A stretch of 64,000 bases of DNA from Hyphomonadaceae bacterium TMED5 (GCA_002173095.1 NHBK01000011.1:1-64000); one strand, 5' to 3'. Positions 35,148 to 44,087 are shown, counted from the stretch's first letter. The notes: generated by a model not told the origin, from the letters alone. Numbers and translations: made by a program.

Positions 35148-36338
35148 CCACTAGTGTGCAGTGTATGTTTCCGATACCGTCTGTTTCTGGAAACTCTTGC
35201 AGGTGTTCAGGATTTGAGTGCGTTTAGCCTTGAAAATAGAGACGGTGAAACCGTCCTGTGCATAGAAGGGGACTGGACTGTCGCAACGATTGCGCCGCTT
35301 GAGCGCGATCTATTACGGTCTGTCGCCAGACAATCTGCGAATTCCGTTGATGTCAGCGCATTGCAGGCATTTGACACTGCCGGTGCGCTGTTAGTCCATA
35401 AAGCCCTCACGACGACCTCAGAGACCGATGCAGCACCTTATGGCATTCAGGGTGAACATGCCGGTGCAGAGGCGCTGCTCGAGATTGTGGCGCGCCGAGA
35501 GTTGTCTCCAGAGACCCAGCCGCATCGCCCAAAGAATTTTATCGACGTACTTGCGCGGATTGGCGAAGGCGCGGTCGAATTTTGCAGTGAGACGATCGAA
35601 ACGCTCAGCTTTATCGGTGAGGCGCTTCTCACAACGCTGAAACTGGTGGTGCAGCCCCATAAAATCCGCTGGACCAGCGTGGTCGCGATTATGGAGGAGG
35701 CGGGGCTGGAGGCGCTGCCTATCGTGTCTTTCCTGTCTTTTTTCGTGGGTATGGTGATCGCCTTTATTGGCGCGACCATGCTGCAGCAAACGCTCGGGGC
35801 AACGGTGTTCACTGTTGAGCTTGTCGGCTGGGCGATGATGCGTGAGTTCGGTGTGGTGCTGACCGGTATTCTGCTGGCAGGGCGCACCAATTCATCGTTT
35901 ACAGCACAGATCGGCTCCATGAAAATGCGTCAGGAAGTCGATGCCATGCAGACGCTGGGGATTGACCCGATTGAGGCTCTGGTGACGCCGCGTATCCTTG
36001 CCATGATGGTGATGACGCCGCTTCTGACCTTTGCGGCGACGCTGTCCGGCATGCTGGGCGGACTGATGATCTCATGGGTCGCGCTCGATATTTCGCCCAT
36101 TCTCTTCATTACCCGTATTCAGGACATTGTGGTGATCCAGAATTTCTGGGTCGGCCTCTCCAAAGCGCCAATCTTTGCGATGATTGTTGCCCTGATTGCC
36201 TGTCGTCAGGGGCTTCAGGTACGCGGCGATGTGCAATCGCTTGGCCGGGCGACAACGGCCTCTGTGGTCCATGCCATCTTCCTGATCATTGTCGCAGATG
36301 CGCTCTTCGCCATGATGTATATGGAGCTGGGCATATGA
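35133..36338 (+). CDS. mlaE: Mla-type ABC permease (MlaE family) with STAS-like N-terminus
   Basis: The protein has a STAS-like first domain (LENRDGETVLCIEGDWTVATIAPLE ... VDVSALQAFDTAGALLV) and then an MlaE permease domain with about five helices: LPIVSFLSFFVGMVIAFIGATMLQQ, GILLAGRTNSSFTAQIGSMKMRQEVDAMQTLGIDPIE. It is the membrane core of a retrograde phospholipid (or related lipid) transporter in the inner membrane. The start is uncertain: GTG 35133 gives 401 residues but covers operator-like repeats, and TTG 35214 would give 374. The next gene overlaps by ATGA. Confidence 0.85.
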   Translation: MKLIHPLVCSVCFRYRLFLETLAGVQDLSAFSLENRDGETVLCIEGDWTVATIAPLERDLLRSVARQSANSVDVSALQAFDTAGALLVHKALTTTSETDAAPYGIQGEHAGAEALLEIVARRELSPETQPHRPKNFIDVLARIGEGAVEFCSETIETLSFIGEALLTTLKLVVQPHKIRWTSVVAIMEEAGLEALPIVSFLSFFVGMVIAFIGATMLQQTLGATVFTVELVGWAMMREFGVVLTGILLAGRTNSSFTAQIGSMKMRQEVDAMQTLGIDPIEALVTPRILAMMVMTPLLTFAATLSGMLGGLMISWVALDISPILFITRIQDIVVIQNFWVGLSKAPIFAMIVALIACRQGLQVRGDVQSLGRATTASVVHAIFLIIVADALFAMMYMELGI

Positions 36339-37093
36339 GCGAAACCATCGTTGAAGTGCGCGGGCTCAAAACCCAGTTCGGCAACCATGTGGTCCATGAG
36401 AACCTCGATTTCAACCTCATCAAAGGCGAAACGGTTGGGGTGATTGGTCCGTCGGGGTGCGGTAAATCCGTACTCCTGTCGGAGATTGTCGGTTTGCTCA
36501 CGCCCGCCAAGGGCAAAATCAAAGTCTTCGGCGAGACCTTGTCTGAGCTGTCGTCTGGCGAACGTCAGGCGATTGAGCGGCGCTGGTCTGTCATGTTTCA
36601 GGATGGCGCGCTCTTCTCTAACCTCACGGTTCGGGAAAATGTGCTCGTGCCACTGAAAGAACACACGAATCTGTCAGCTGGGTTTATGCACGAACTGGCG
36701 GACCTGAAAATCAGTCTGGCGGGGCTTCCGCTGTCTGCAGCAGACAAGCGGCCATCGGAGCTATCGGGCGGTATGCGCAAGCGCGCGGCCATGGCGCGCT
36801 CTCTGGCGCTCGACCCGGAGCTGCTCTTTCTGGATGAGCCAACTGCAGGCCTGGACCCGATTACAGCAGGTCGGTTCGATGCGCTGGTGAGGGATCTTAG
36901 TCGCCTGCTTGGGCTGACCGTTTTTCTGGTGACTCACGACCTTGATACGCTCAAGGCGACATGTGACCGAATTGCAGTTTTGGGCGATAAACGCGTAAAG
37001 TATATCGGCCCGTTGGAAGAGATCGCGCGGATTGATGATCCGTGGATTGAGGAATATTTCGGAGGCCCGCGCGGCCGGTCAGTGGTGGATTAG
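36335..37093 (+). CDS. mlaF: Mla-type ABC ATPase
   Basis: The 252-residue protein has Walker A GPSGCGKS (38-45), the ABC signature LSGGMRKRAAMARSLA, Walker B LLFLDEPTAGLD, and the H-loop LVTHD. The family position (MlaF, related to Ttg2A) is supported by location between the permease and the MCE gene. It starts four bases inside the permease stop (ATGA overlap). It energises lipid movement between inner membrane and the periplasmic MCE protein. Confidence 0.92.
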   Translation: MSETIVEVRGLKTQFGNHVVHENLDFNLIKGETVGVIGPSGCGKSVLLSEIVGLLTPAKGKIKVFGETLSELSSGERQAIERRWSVMFQDGALFSNLTVRENVLVPLKEHTNLSAGFMHELADLKISLAGLPLSAADKRPSELSGGMRKRAAMARSLALDPELLFLDEPTAGLDPITAGRFDALVRDLSRLLGLTVFLVTHDLDTLKATCDRIAVLGDKRVKYIGPLEEIARIDDPWIEEYFGGPRGRSVVD

Positions 37094-37096
37094 AAG

Positions 37097-38053
37097 ATGG
37101 AAACACGTGCCAGTTATGCCCTGATCGGAGCAGCAGTTCTTGCTGCGCTCGTTGCGCTGTTCGCCTTCGTCGTCTGGCTGGGCAAAGTCGAGTTCAACCG
37201 GGAATTCTCAGTCTATAACGTCGTGTTTGAGGGGGCTGTGAACGGCCTCTCAGAAGGCGGGCAGGTGCGCTATCTCGGCATCAGCGTCGGCGAAGTGACG
37301 GAGCTCACGCTGGATCCGGAAAGCAATGACAATGTCATCGCGCGCATTCGAATTGATGCGAACACCCCGGTGCGAACCGACTCCAAAGCCTATCTCGACT
37401 TTGCTGGCCTGACGGGCGTGACCTTTATTCAGATCCGTCCGGGCACGCCAACCGCGTCACTCATGCCGGGTAATGCATCCAATCCACCCGTATTAGAAAC
37501 AGAGCAGACCCAGCTTCAGGAAATCTTTCAGGGCGGTCAGGACCTTCTGGCCAATGCACAGGTCACGCTGGCGCGCCTGAATGCGGTTCTGGACCCGGAA
37601 AATGTTCAAAGCTTCCGTCAGACCCTCAACAATGTGGAGCGTCTCACAGGTGCGCTCGCCGATGACGAACAATTACTGACGGATGTAAAAGGCGCGCTGG
37701 AATCACTGGCCGAAGCGGGTGTAGCTGTCGCCGAAGCGGCTGAGATTTTTGGTTCGCTCGGCGGAGATGTTCAGACTGCGATTTCAGACATCTCAACCGG
37801 CGCGAATGATCTGATCTCTGATGCCCGCCAATTGCTGGGAACGGCGGAAACGGCGGTCTCAGAGACGCAGGCGAGCCTCGACAGTACTCGTGTGGCGCTC
37901 GAAGAGCCAACCGCGCAGACCATTCTTGAAATCCAGCGCCTGACCACGGATCTGCGCGGCCTTGTACGCCGACTGGACCGCGTGGCGCGGGAAGTCGAAC
38001 AAAACCCTCAGGCCTTTATTCAGGGCCAGCCTCGTCCATATCTGGAGGACTGA
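37097..38053 (+). CDS. mlaD: MlaD-type MCE protein
   Basis: The 318-residue protein has one N-terminal membrane helix, then the MCE domain (about 38-120: YNVVFEGAVNGLSEGGQVRYLGISVGEVTELTLDPE...), and a long helical C-terminal region of about 180 residues. MCE proteins form hexameric rings that channel lipids in the periplasm. The extended C-terminal helix is longer than in E. coli MlaD and suggests a longer, needle-like or tethered assembly. It starts three bases after the ATPase gene. Confidence 0.9.
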   Translation: METRASYALIGAAVLAALVALFAFVVWLGKVEFNREFSVYNVVFEGAVNGLSEGGQVRYLGISVGEVTELTLDPESNDNVIARIRIDANTPVRTDSKAYLDFAGLTGVTFIQIRPGTPTASLMPGNASNPPVLETEQTQLQEIFQGGQDLLANAQVTLARLNAVLDPENVQSFRQTLNNVERLTGALADDEQLLTDVKGALESLAEAGVAVAEAAEIFGSLGGDVQTAISDISTGANDLISDARQLLGTAETAVSETQASLDSTRVALEEPTAQTILEIQRLTTDLRGLVRRLDRVAREVEQNPQAFIQGQPRPYLED

Positions 38054-38652
38054 TGATGAAACGCACTGCTGCCTTTTCGCTGCTGGCATTGTCTCTGGCC
38101 GGATGTGTGTCTGTCCTGCCTGAACCTGTTGTGCCGGATGCGCTCTATCGCTTTTCCAGCACGGCGCGGCCAGTGGAGGGCGCGCCTGTCTTGCTGACAG
38201 CGGATGTTGCTGTGTTCGAACCGGAAGGCTCTAACCTGCTTCTGGGGCGGGACATTGTCTTTGAGGGACCAGGCGGAGAGCTGAATGTGCTCGCCAGGTC
38301 TGAATGGAGCGAACCTGCGTCGCGTCTGCTTCAGGCTGCATTGCTGGACCGTTTATCTGTGCTGGATCCTGAGAGTACAGGCGTTGCCGTCGATGAGCGG
38401 TTTTCCGTTACTTCAGCCTATGAGCTGCGCTGGACGATCCGCGATCTGGTCATCGGCCCGGAGAGCGCTGTGATTACGGCTCGCGTGACTTTACTGGAAG
38501 GCAGCTCAGGCCATGTATCTGGCCAGACCTTGATTGTGATGCGTGAGCCTTACACCGGGCGCCCGGATGTAGAAGGCACTCAGGCACTGATCAGCGCTGC
38601 GCGCACTGCCGTTGATTCAATTGCGGTCCAGTTACCCGATCTGATGAACTGA
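38053..38652 (+). CDS. ABC transport auxiliary lipoprotein (PqiC/LptE-like)
   Basis: The 199-residue lipoprotein has lipobox LAGC (Cys18). The body matches the ABC-type transport auxiliary component family (YmbA/PqiC-like): DALYRFSSTARP, VAVFEPEGSNLLLGRDIVFEG, and a C-terminal LISAARTAVDSIAVQL. Such proteins sit in the outer membrane and receive lipids from the MCE partner. It shares one base with the stop of mlaD (TGATG), completing a four-gene operon with no MlaC or MlaA gene. Confidence 0.82.
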   Translation: MMKRTAAFSLLALSLAGCVSVLPEPVVPDALYRFSSTARPVEGAPVLLTADVAVFEPEGSNLLLGRDIVFEGPGGELNVLARSEWSEPASRLLQAALLDRLSVLDPESTGVAVDERFSVTSAYELRWTIRDLVIGPESAVITARVTLLEGSSGHVSGQTLIVMREPYTGRPDVEGTQALISAARTAVDSIAVQLPDLMN

Positions 38653-38673
38653 TCAGCCCACCCCGAAAGGCGC

Positions 38674-40668
38674 TTAGCGCTCGTGCAGGGCGGAGTACGC
38701 CGTATCAAGAAGCAGGAATGCAGCAAGCCTGGAGGAGGCTGCAGTGCGGCTACGATCGGCTTCAGTCAGAAGCCGTGTGGCATCGCTGGACTCATTGGTG
38801 AGAAAACGCTCAACAGAGCTATTGAACTGAGGCTCATCTTCCAGACGATACCGTAATCCCTGTACCGTGGAGCCTGCATATTCGCGTACGGCACGGCGGC
38901 GTTGGCGTTCGCCCTTGCGGGATGCCCCGGCAATTTTACGCGTTTCGCGCATAGAGAAGGCTTCATCCAGCTCAATATTGCCGGTTTCCTCGATCTCTTT
39001 GAGAATATTGCGCGCAGCCTGATCGCGCTCTGCGGGTTCCTCAGGGTTCAGACCGGCCAGAAGGTCTTTCCAGGAAATGCCCATTTCCTTTTGAGACGCA
39101 TTGTCGAAGGCAATGTCGAACAGAGAGTTTTCGGCTGCATCCGGCGCTTCACGTTCCTGCACGTCTACGCTTGTTTCCGTCGCGGCCTCAGAGGCGGCGC
39201 CATTCAGATTATAGCGCTGGGCAGGCGGTTCGACGGGATCAAACAAGGGATCAACAACGTCATCAGCCTGAGGCGTTCGTGCGACAGGGCGTTGCGGTGC
39301 AGGTGCAGGAGGTGGGCTGAACGGTTCAGGAGCGGTTGGCGCAGCTGGTTGGTCCTGACGCGGACGCAGCTGAACACTCGGGGGTTCTGGTTGCGGAGCT
39401 GGTGCAGGGCGTGGAGTTGGTTGCGGGCGCGGTGGAGCGGAATAGTCCTCGTCGCCCCAGCCATTATTGAGAAGTGCAGAGGCGCGTTCAATACGCTGGC
39501 GTGCACGTTCAAGGCCGGCTTCGGCTGTTGAGGTCGCACGGGTCGCGGCTTCATAAAGAAGCTGGTTCAGTTCGGTGATGCGCTGCTCAGTCTCGTTCGC
39601 CTGTTCGCGGGCGGCCAGAGCGGCAGCACGTGTCGCGACTTCAGCCTGTTCGCCAGCGGCTTTAAGCTCGGCAATGGATTTCTGGGCCTCTTCAACCGCA
39701 TCACGCGACTGACGGCGAATGAATTCTGACGCTTCTCGCGTGCCATCAAGCGCATTGGCGACGGCTGCGTTCAATGCATCGCCGGTTTCGGTCGCTGCTG
39801 TGGATGCAATCTCGCTGGCCTGAAGCGCAGAATGTACGGTCTGAGCTGACTGGCGCAGTTTCTGTTCCATATCCACAATGGACTGGGAGATACGTGCAGA
39901 GCGCGCTTCGGCCTCTTCAGACATATCGTTGAGCTTGGCGAGTTTCTCGCCGAGCTTGCGTCCTGATTCATCCAGAGAGATCAGGCGCTCATCGACCGCC
40001 ATATCAGCTTTAGCGACTTCCTGTTGAGCAAGGCGCGCCGCCTCGGCCATGACGCGGGCCTGACGAGGGATCGCTTCTGAAATCGCCGCAGTCTGAGCTT
40101 CAACCGCGCTGGACAGTTCAGCAAGCGCCATGCGTTCTTCGGCCAGCTTTTTCATCATGTCTGAAATGCTGGTGGTGTTCTGATCGACAAACCTCGCAAT
40201 CTGTTCGCGCTCGCTGCCAAGTGTCTCGCGCATAGTCGCAAGTGAGGCGTGCGCGGTCTCGATCAGCTCGTCTACTTTTCCGGTTTCGTCACGGACTTTG
40301 CCTGCAATCGTATCAATGCGCTGGCTTGCTGTGTCTGCCGGCATGAGCAGCATTTGTGAGGCCCGCAGGATGAGCATGTTCGCGCGCGCGGAGCGCATGG
40401 ATTGTCGTCCAAGATAGCCCGCAAGAATGGCGGCCATGGCCGGACCAGACAGCACGAAAAACGCCGCTGCATACCAGGTCGGGTTCAGAGCCAGAACCTG
40501 ATCAGCGCCGAGTGCCGCGATGGCGATAAGGGCAGCGCCGATAAAAATGAAAGCGGCTGCGCTGAAGCCAGCCGTAACAAGCCAATCCCCAGAAGTTTTA
40601 ATCTGGGAGAGCTCTGACTGGGTTTCCTTCAGAGCAGTGAGATATGATTCATCGCGCAATTCAGACAT
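38674..40668 (-). CDS. TipN-like polar coiled-coil membrane protein
   Basis: The 664-residue protein has two N-terminal membrane helices (about 30-85), a long coiled coil rich in Ala, Glu and Gln (about 110-390), a proline-rich linker (about 400-460) and an acidic/basic C-terminal domain with conserved patches (EMGISWKDLLAGLNPEEP, RYRLEDEPQFNSSVERFLTNE). This layout is that of Caulobacter TipN, a new-pole marker for division-plane memory and flagellum and pilus placement. Identity is suggested, not proven. The start at 40668 was chosen over an in-frame ATG 21 bases earlier. The gene has no operon partner. Confidence 0.65.
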   Translation of the reverse strand: MSELRDESYLTALKETQSELSQIKTSGDWLVTAGFSAAAFIFIGAALIAIAALGADQVLALNPTWYAAAFFVLSGPAMAAILAGYLGRQSMRSARANMLILRASQMLLMPADTASQRIDTIAGKVRDETGKVDELIETAHASLATMRETLGSEREQIARFVDQNTTSISDMMKKLAEERMALAELSSAVEAQTAAISEAIPRQARVMAEAARLAQQEVAKADMAVDERLISLDESGRKLGEKLAKLNDMSEEAEARSARISQSIVDMEQKLRQSAQTVHSALQASEIASTAATETGDALNAAVANALDGTREASEFIRRQSRDAVEEAQKSIAELKAAGEQAEVATRAAALAAREQANETEQRITELNQLLYEAATRATSTAEAGLERARQRIERASALLNNGWGDEDYSAPPRPQPTPRPAPAPQPEPPSVQLRPRQDQPAAPTAPEPFSPPPAPAPQRPVARTPQADDVVDPLFDPVEPPAQRYNLNGAASEAATETSVDVQEREAPDAAENSLFDIAFDNASQKEMGISWKDLLAGLNPEEPAERDQAARNILKEIEETGNIELDEAFSMRETRKIAGASRKGERQRRRAVREYAGSTVQGLRYRLEDEPQFNSSVERFLTNESSDATRLLTEADRSRTAASSRLAAFLLLDTAYSALHER

Positions 40669-40793
40669 GGGATGTCGATCATGCAACAATTCGTAGAATC
40701 ATGCGACCCGCTGAAATCGTAAATTTACAGTTAAATGTGAAGAAGTTCCGCTTATCTTGCAAAAGCGGTCAAATACAGATCAGCCGAAGCGGT

Positions 40794-40991
40794 TTACGCT
40801 TCGGTGCCGATGAAGAAAATGTCGCCAGACTGACCAGAGAGCAGCACCGTTGCGGTCTGCTGTTCCTGATTGAATTTCATGGCGTGCTGATTTTCAGCTG
40901 GTTCCGTGCGTGGCGCTTCATAGTCCACACCGATCCAGCTCAGAACTGTGGCGAGAATAGCATCCCGCAGAATAACTAAGACTTCGACCAT
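40794..40991 (-). CDS. Small unknown protein, 65 residues
   Basis: The frame from the ATG at 40991, with GGAGG upstream, gives a hydrophobic-then-polar protein (MVEVLVILRDAILATVLSWIG followed by a polar tail QQTATVLLSGQSGDIFFIGTEA). The first half could be an amphipathic or membrane helix. No family is recognised. It is divergent from the Hpt gene and lies before the TipN-like gene on the same strand. Confidence 0.5.
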   Translation of the reverse strand: MVEVLVILRDAILATVLSWIGVDYEAPRTEPAENQHAMKFNQEQQTATVLLSGQSGDIFFIGTEA

Positions 40992-41133
40992 TACAGCCTC
41001 CGAACCCCTAAACACCGTAAGATTATCGCCGAAATTAACATGTACAACAAGATCGGCTCGCCCATTATTTAATGAAACCTCGTTAATGTCTTCCTGCTAT
41101 TGGGGATAGTAAGACAAAAACAGGGGGCTTGCC

Positions 41134-41514
41134 GTGTCCGAAGAGATTAAGTGGATTGATCGCACACAGCTTTCAGCCAATACAGCCGGTGATGCTGAGC
41201 TTGCGCGCGAAGTGCTGGAAATCTTTAAAGGTCAGGTCGAAACCTGGGGGCAAATGCTCAATGCTGCTGATGATCCGGCGCGCTGGGCAGATGCGGCTCA
41301 CACCATTAAGGGCGCGGCGCTCGGCATTGGGGCATTGCCTCTGGCTGATGTTTGCAAGGCAGCTGAAACTGTCGGACGGTCAGAAGACATTGTCACGCGC
41401 ACGCAGGCCGCAGTTCTTCTGAACGATATTCGCGACGCATTGCTTCCGACGCTGGAAGCGGTCGCGAAAATTGATCACGAATTGCTGGTGTCAGGCTCTT
41501 TCCGCGCGTCATAG
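41134..41514 (+). CDS. Histidine phosphotransfer (Hpt) protein
   Basis: The 126-residue protein is a single Hpt domain: phospho-accepting His56 lies in AAHTIKGAALGIGAL. It relays phosphate between response-regulator receivers in a phosphorelay. No kinase or response regulator is adjacent, so the pathway is unknown; it is not the DHp-like ChpT. Start is GTG 41134, preceded by AGGGGG. Its last 40 bases overlap the convergent chorismate mutase gene. Confidence 0.88.
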   Translation: MSEEIKWIDRTQLSANTAGDAELAREVLEIFKGQVETWGQMLNAADDPARWADAAHTIKGAALGIGALPLADVCKAAETVGRSEDIVTRTQAAVLLNDIRDALLPTLEAVAKIDHELLVSGSFRAS

Positions 41515-41819
41515 GACGCATATTCATACTCAATGCACTGGTCGATCAAAAGGCGCCAGACTGGCTCTGCGATTGAAGGCGAGAGGCCTTCTTTCTCGCA
41601 CTCTGCGAGGACTTTCTCGACTACATCTTCAATACGGGCTTTGTCATAGACAGCTGCGCGCTCTGGCTTGATACGGGCAGCCGCATCCATGAAGGATACG
41701 CGTTCTGCCAGTATATGGACGAGTACGCGGTCGATCCGATCAATTTCATAGCGCACATCAGCCATGGTCTCCGCCGTTTCGGAAGTGTGCTTTCTCGGAT
41801 CTGAGGCGTAGGACGTCAT
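41475..41819 (-). CDS. Chorismate mutase, AroQ type
   Basis: The 114-residue product, from the ATG at 41819 with GGAG upstream, has the AroQ pattern: ADVRYEIDRIDRVLVHILAERVSFMDAAARIK, then ARIEDVVEKVLAECEKEGLSPSIAEPVWRLLIDQCIEYEY. It converts chorismate to prephenate for phenylalanine and tyrosine, or acts as isochorismate-pyruvate lyase. The helical all-alpha layout is typical. The gene's end overlaps the Hpt gene's end by 40 bases on the opposite strand, which is an unusual convergent overlap. Confidence 0.88.
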   Translation of the reverse strand: MTSYASDPRKHTSETAETMADVRYEIDRIDRVLVHILAERVSFMDAAARIKPERAAVYDKARIEDVVEKVLAECEKEGLSPSIAEPVWRLLIDQCIEYEYASYDARKEPDTSNS

Positions 41820-41941
41820 AAGATGCGGCTCCATCGGGAATTCTCTTGGTCTGGCGCTCATTTGGTATGTTTTGCTGGATGCGTCCAGCGTGCCAGAGAG
41901 AAATCTGCGTGAGGCGGGCTAATTTGCCTCACGCATTTCCT

Positions 41942-44038
41942 TTATGCCGCATCAGATGACGAGTTCTGGTCTTCCCCGTCTTTATGATCTTCTGGTTTGA
42001 TGCTCTGAATGCGCAGGCTGCCAGCCCCGGCCTTTTCGAGAACATCTTTGAGTGTTTCCGGGCGTCCCAGATAGAAACCCTGAATTTCGTCACAGCCTTC
42101 GGCCTTCAGGATAGAAAGCTGATTTTCGTTTTCTACGCCTTCAGCAAGGATCGGAATCTGCAGGCTTTTACCCAGTGAGAGAACGGACCTGACAAGCGCT
42201 GTGGATTCTGCGCTGCTTTCAATTTCAGACATGAAGAAGCGGTCGAGCTTGATCTTATCGAATGGGAAAGAGCGCAGGATTTCCAGCGATGAATACCCTG
42301 TACCGAAGTCATCCAGCGCGACGCGGACGCCCAGCGCTTTGATCTGACGCAGCACGTGCAGTGAGCGGTCTCTGTCTTCAAGAATGGCGGTCTCTGTCAG
42401 CTCGACTTCGAGGCGCTTAGGTGGAAGCCCGGTTTCCAGAAGAATACGATGAATAATGGAAGGCAGCTCAACCTGTGTCAGCTGGAGCGCAGACATGTTG
42501 ACGGCGATTTTATCGCCATTTTCCCAGGTGACAGCTTCTTCGCATGCGCGGCGCAACACCCATTCGCCAAGGCGGATAATCAGGCCGCTTTCTTCTGCGA
42601 TTGGAATAAACACGCCCGGAGAAATCGGACCGAGTTTTGGATGGGTCCAGCGCAGTAGTGCTTCCATACCACTGATTTTGCCGGAGTCGACGGAGGCCTG
42701 GAGCTGGTAATGAAGCTCCAGTTCGTCATTGTCGAGCGCGCGTGCAAGCGCCGCTGCGAGTTCGCGCTTCTGACGGACTTCCTCATCCATGGATGCTTCA
42801 TAGAAGCAGACCTTGCTCGCAGGATTGATCTTGGCGCGATACATGGCGAGGTCGGCATTATTGCGCAGCGTGTCGCTGTTTTCGCCGTCATCAGGATAGA
42901 TCGCGACGCCAATACTGCCACCAAGTTTCAGGTTCGAGCCTTCATGTTCGACCGGTGTTTGAAGCGCCCATTCCAGCTTTTTCAGATAGGCATTCAGAAC
43001 CGTGCGGGATTCGAAGACTTTTGTCGCCGCAAACTCATCGCCGCCGAGACGCGCAACGGTTTCTGTGACCTTCAGATTGCGCGACATGGCTTTCGCGATT
43101 GTGATGAGCGCCAGGTCGCCTGCGCGGTGGCCATAAGAGTCGTTAATGTCTTTGAAGCGGTCAAGGTCGACGCCAATCACTGCAAGCTGTTTGCCGCGAG
43201 CTTTCACCTCTTCAATACGTGCGTCCAGATCTTCCATATAGGCATTGCGGTTTGGCAGGCCGGTCAGCGTGTCCGTCATCGCCATTTTCAGGAGCTGGTT
43301 ATAGCCTTCCTGACGCTGATCAGCATCGAGGAAGAAACAGATCGCACCGATCGCGATCACCAGAGCACCCGCCAGAGCTGTGGCGATGGAGAGGGCGGTG
43401 AAGGTCGCCGTATCCATAGGTGTGCTGGATAATGAAAGCGGCGTGATGACCATGGCTTCCATACCCGTGAAGTGCAGGCTGACAACGGCGAGGGCAAACA
43501 GGCCAACGGAATATACCGCATATTTGGTGTCGTAGAATTTCTTGTAGAACAGGCCCGATGCGACGCTGAGGCCGCAGGCCAGAACGATAGATGCAATGAC
43601 GTATTCGCTTTTCCACTCAACAATCCCGTCTACGCGATAGGCCATCATTCCGAGATAGTGCAGGCCGGCAATACATCCGCCGATCAGCAAATTACCGAGA
43701 ATATTGGACGCGATATTGCGGCCATAGATCACTGCTGCGATGCCAAAGAAGAAACCTGCAACCGGCAGAACCAGAGAAAGCAGGGTCAGAACTGGGTCCA
43801 GAACGACCGGTACCTGCGCATGGAAAGCCAGCATTGCGATGAAGTGTGTGCACCAGACCGTTGTGCAAAGTGCGACGGACCCGATGCCCAGCCACCCAAT
43901 CCGCGCTTTGCCCTCGGCGTGAATGGCGCGCTTGAGAAGTTGCTCGAACGTCGCGGCGCCTGCGATACATATGAACGCGGCGAGCAGAACCAGCCGCAAA
44001 TCGTGTTCAAGAGTGATGCAGGAAAGAACGTTAATCAT
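41942..44038 (-). CDS. MHYT-GGDEF-EAL cyclic-di-GMP signalling protein
   Basis: The 698-residue protein has an N-terminal MHYT sensor with seven helices and three motif copies (CTHFIAM, LHYLGM, LHFTGM) that may bind a metal or gas ligand. A GGDEF domain has RLGGDEFAA (332-336 intact), so it can in principle make cyclic-di-GMP; the EAL domain starts EALLRW (459-464) and contains DDFGTGYSS. Both activities may exist. The family is dual-function in several species. It is a single gene on the minus strand. Confidence 0.92.
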   Translation of the reverse strand: MINVLSCITLEHDLRLVLLAAFICIAGAATFEQLLKRAIHAEGKARIGWLGIGSVALCTTVWCTHFIAMLAFHAQVPVVLDPVLTLLSLVLPVAGFFFGIAAVIYGRNIASNILGNLLIGGCIAGLHYLGMMAYRVDGIVEWKSEYVIASIVLACGLSVASGLFYKKFYDTKYAVYSVGLFALAVVSLHFTGMEAMVITPLSLSSTPMDTATFTALSIATALAGALVIAIGAICFFLDADQRQEGYNQLLKMAMTDTLTGLPNRNAYMEDLDARIEEVKARGKQLAVIGVDLDRFKDINDSYGHRAGDLALITIAKAMSRNLKVTETVARLGGDEFAATKVFESRTVLNAYLKKLEWALQTPVEHEGSNLKLGGSIGVAIYPDDGENSDTLRNNADLAMYRAKINPASKVCFYEASMDEEVRQKRELAAALARALDNDELELHYQLQASVDSGKISGMEALLRWTHPKLGPISPGVFIPIAEESGLIIRLGEWVLRRACEEAVTWENGDKIAVNMSALQLTQVELPSIIHRILLETGLPPKRLEVELTETAILEDRDRSLHVLRQIKALGVRVALDDFGTGYSSLEILRSFPFDKIKLDRFFMSEIESSAESTALVRSVLSLGKSLQIPILAEGVENENQLSILKAEGCDEIQGFYLGRPETLKDVLEKAGAGSLRIQSIKPEDHKDGEDQNSSSDAA

Positions 44039-44074
44039 AGTGTCAGTACTCAGTTGCCTGAATATCTGACTAAA

Positions 44075-44087
44075 TTAATCAGATTAA
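44075..44087. promoter_or_regulatory. Palindrome TTAATC-A-GATTAA upstream of the MHYT gene
   Basis: A 6-bp inverted repeat with a one-base centre sits 37 bases upstream of the MHYT-GGDEF-EAL start. It could be an operator. No regulator can be named from sequence. Confidence 0.3.

Noticed and set aside
36074-36334. Longer start of the ABC ATPase gene (frame open from 36074)
   Set aside because: The first 87 codons would lie inside the permease gene; the ATG at 36335 gives the conserved ABC N-terminus and an ATGA overlap.
41040-41100. Possible CtrA site TTAA-N-TTAA upstream of the Hpt gene
   Set aside because: TTAATGAAACCTCGTTAA has ten bases between the half-sites, not the seven of the CtrA consensus, so it was not annotated.
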